The notes under the pieces were generated by a model. That model saw only the letters and a list, made by a program, of their open reading frames with translations, was not told the DNA's origin and made no database searches. DNA of 30,564 nucleotides, taken from Lachnospiraceae bacterium (GTDB taxonomy: Bacteria > Bacillota > Clostridia > Lachnospirales > Lachnospiraceae). Made by a program: the position numbers and the translations under genes. Positions 30,487-30,564 of the stretch are shown here, piece by piece; positions within the stretch are counted from its first letter, which is position 1, and every line of letters begins with the position of its first letter. The DNA is taken from contig CAAGSD010000046.1 of the NCBI GenBank assembly GCA_900772845.1, forward strand, positions 1 to 30,564, in the 5' to 3' direction.

Positions 30487-30564
30487 GATGCCTGCGGATT
30501 GTTCCGTGCTACGCACTCCCACAATCCTACCCTCTATTCGCATATCGTGGGATTATCATCCCAC
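30484..30564 (+). repeat. Dispersed structured repeat, copy 2
   Basis: The first 28 bases match 20258-20285 at 25 positions. This copy extends into a nested fold: GGATTGT (30496-30502) pairs with ACAATCC (30521-30527) around an inner GTGC-TAC-GCAC hairpin, followed by a perfect GTGGGAT-TATC-ATCCCAC hairpin (30547-30564) that touches the window edge. Such intergenic palindromic elements are typical of non-coding mobile repeats. Confidence 0.6.

Larger units (their letters stand above)
30336..30564. other. Non-coding end of window with structured repeats
   Basis: No gene is seen. The first 120 bases are AT-rich. A weak promoter-like pair (TTGCAT 30419-30424, TACACT 30442-30447, 17-base spacer) lies just before the repeat block from 30459 onward. 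A gene beyond the window may start here. Confidence 0.5.

Overview
The window looks like chromosomal DNA from an anaerobic gut-type Firmicute, most likely a Lachnospiraceae member. This is inferred from strong AGGAGG ribosome sites, TTGACA/TATAAT promoters, rho-independent terminators, lipoproteins with Cys lipoboxes, a carbohydrate ABC system lacking its own ATPase, and Clostridia-type small proteins (DUF2752, TM2, a DUF6142-like protein). No rRNA, complete tRNA, CRISPR array, transposase or phage gene was seen.

Bases 1-3790 hold the 3' part of a very large surface protein: duplicated Ig-like modules, an InlB-type repeat, a Pro/Thr/Glu stalk coded by an 18-bp minisatellite, and a Cys-rich C-terminal membrane anchor. 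Bases 4010-12600 are a beta-1,4-galactan utilisation locus: LacI-type regulator, sugar-binding lipoprotein, two MalF/MalG-type permeases, a GH53 endo-galactanase without signal peptide, a 612-aa protein I do not recognise, and an embedded zinc-ribbon gene. A 17-bp operator-like motif occurs twice before the lipoprotein gene, and a 12-base part of it lies in the lacI-type leader. The logic appears to be import of galacto-oligosaccharides and cleavage in the cytoplasm.

Bases 12600-15300 carry small membrane or cytoplasmic proteins of unclear role and a membrane-anchored metallophosphoesterase. Bases 15300-20260 are a self-contained TetR-controlled efflux or export module: TetR, ABC ATPase and a 1128-residue FtsX-type permease, with matching palindromic operators at both promoters.

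Bases 20320-26735 form one probable operon: M20 amidohydrolase, a protein like L-2-aminothiazoline-4-carboxylate (ATC) hydrolase, a complete SsuABC/TauABC-like importer, a nitroreductase-family protein and a short-chain dehydrogenase. The hydrolase pair matches the two-step thiazoline-to-cysteine route known in Pseudomonas, so I propose a sulfur or cysteine-adduct scavenging system. Bases 26760-30335 carry pyrE, two small membrane proteins and an M29-type aminopeptidase with a long N-terminal extension. The last 230 bases are non-coding and hold structured dispersed repeats.

The two strongest candidates for undescribed biology are the 612-aa protein in the galactan operon, which may supply the missing exo-acting enzyme, and the thiazoline/sulfur operon.
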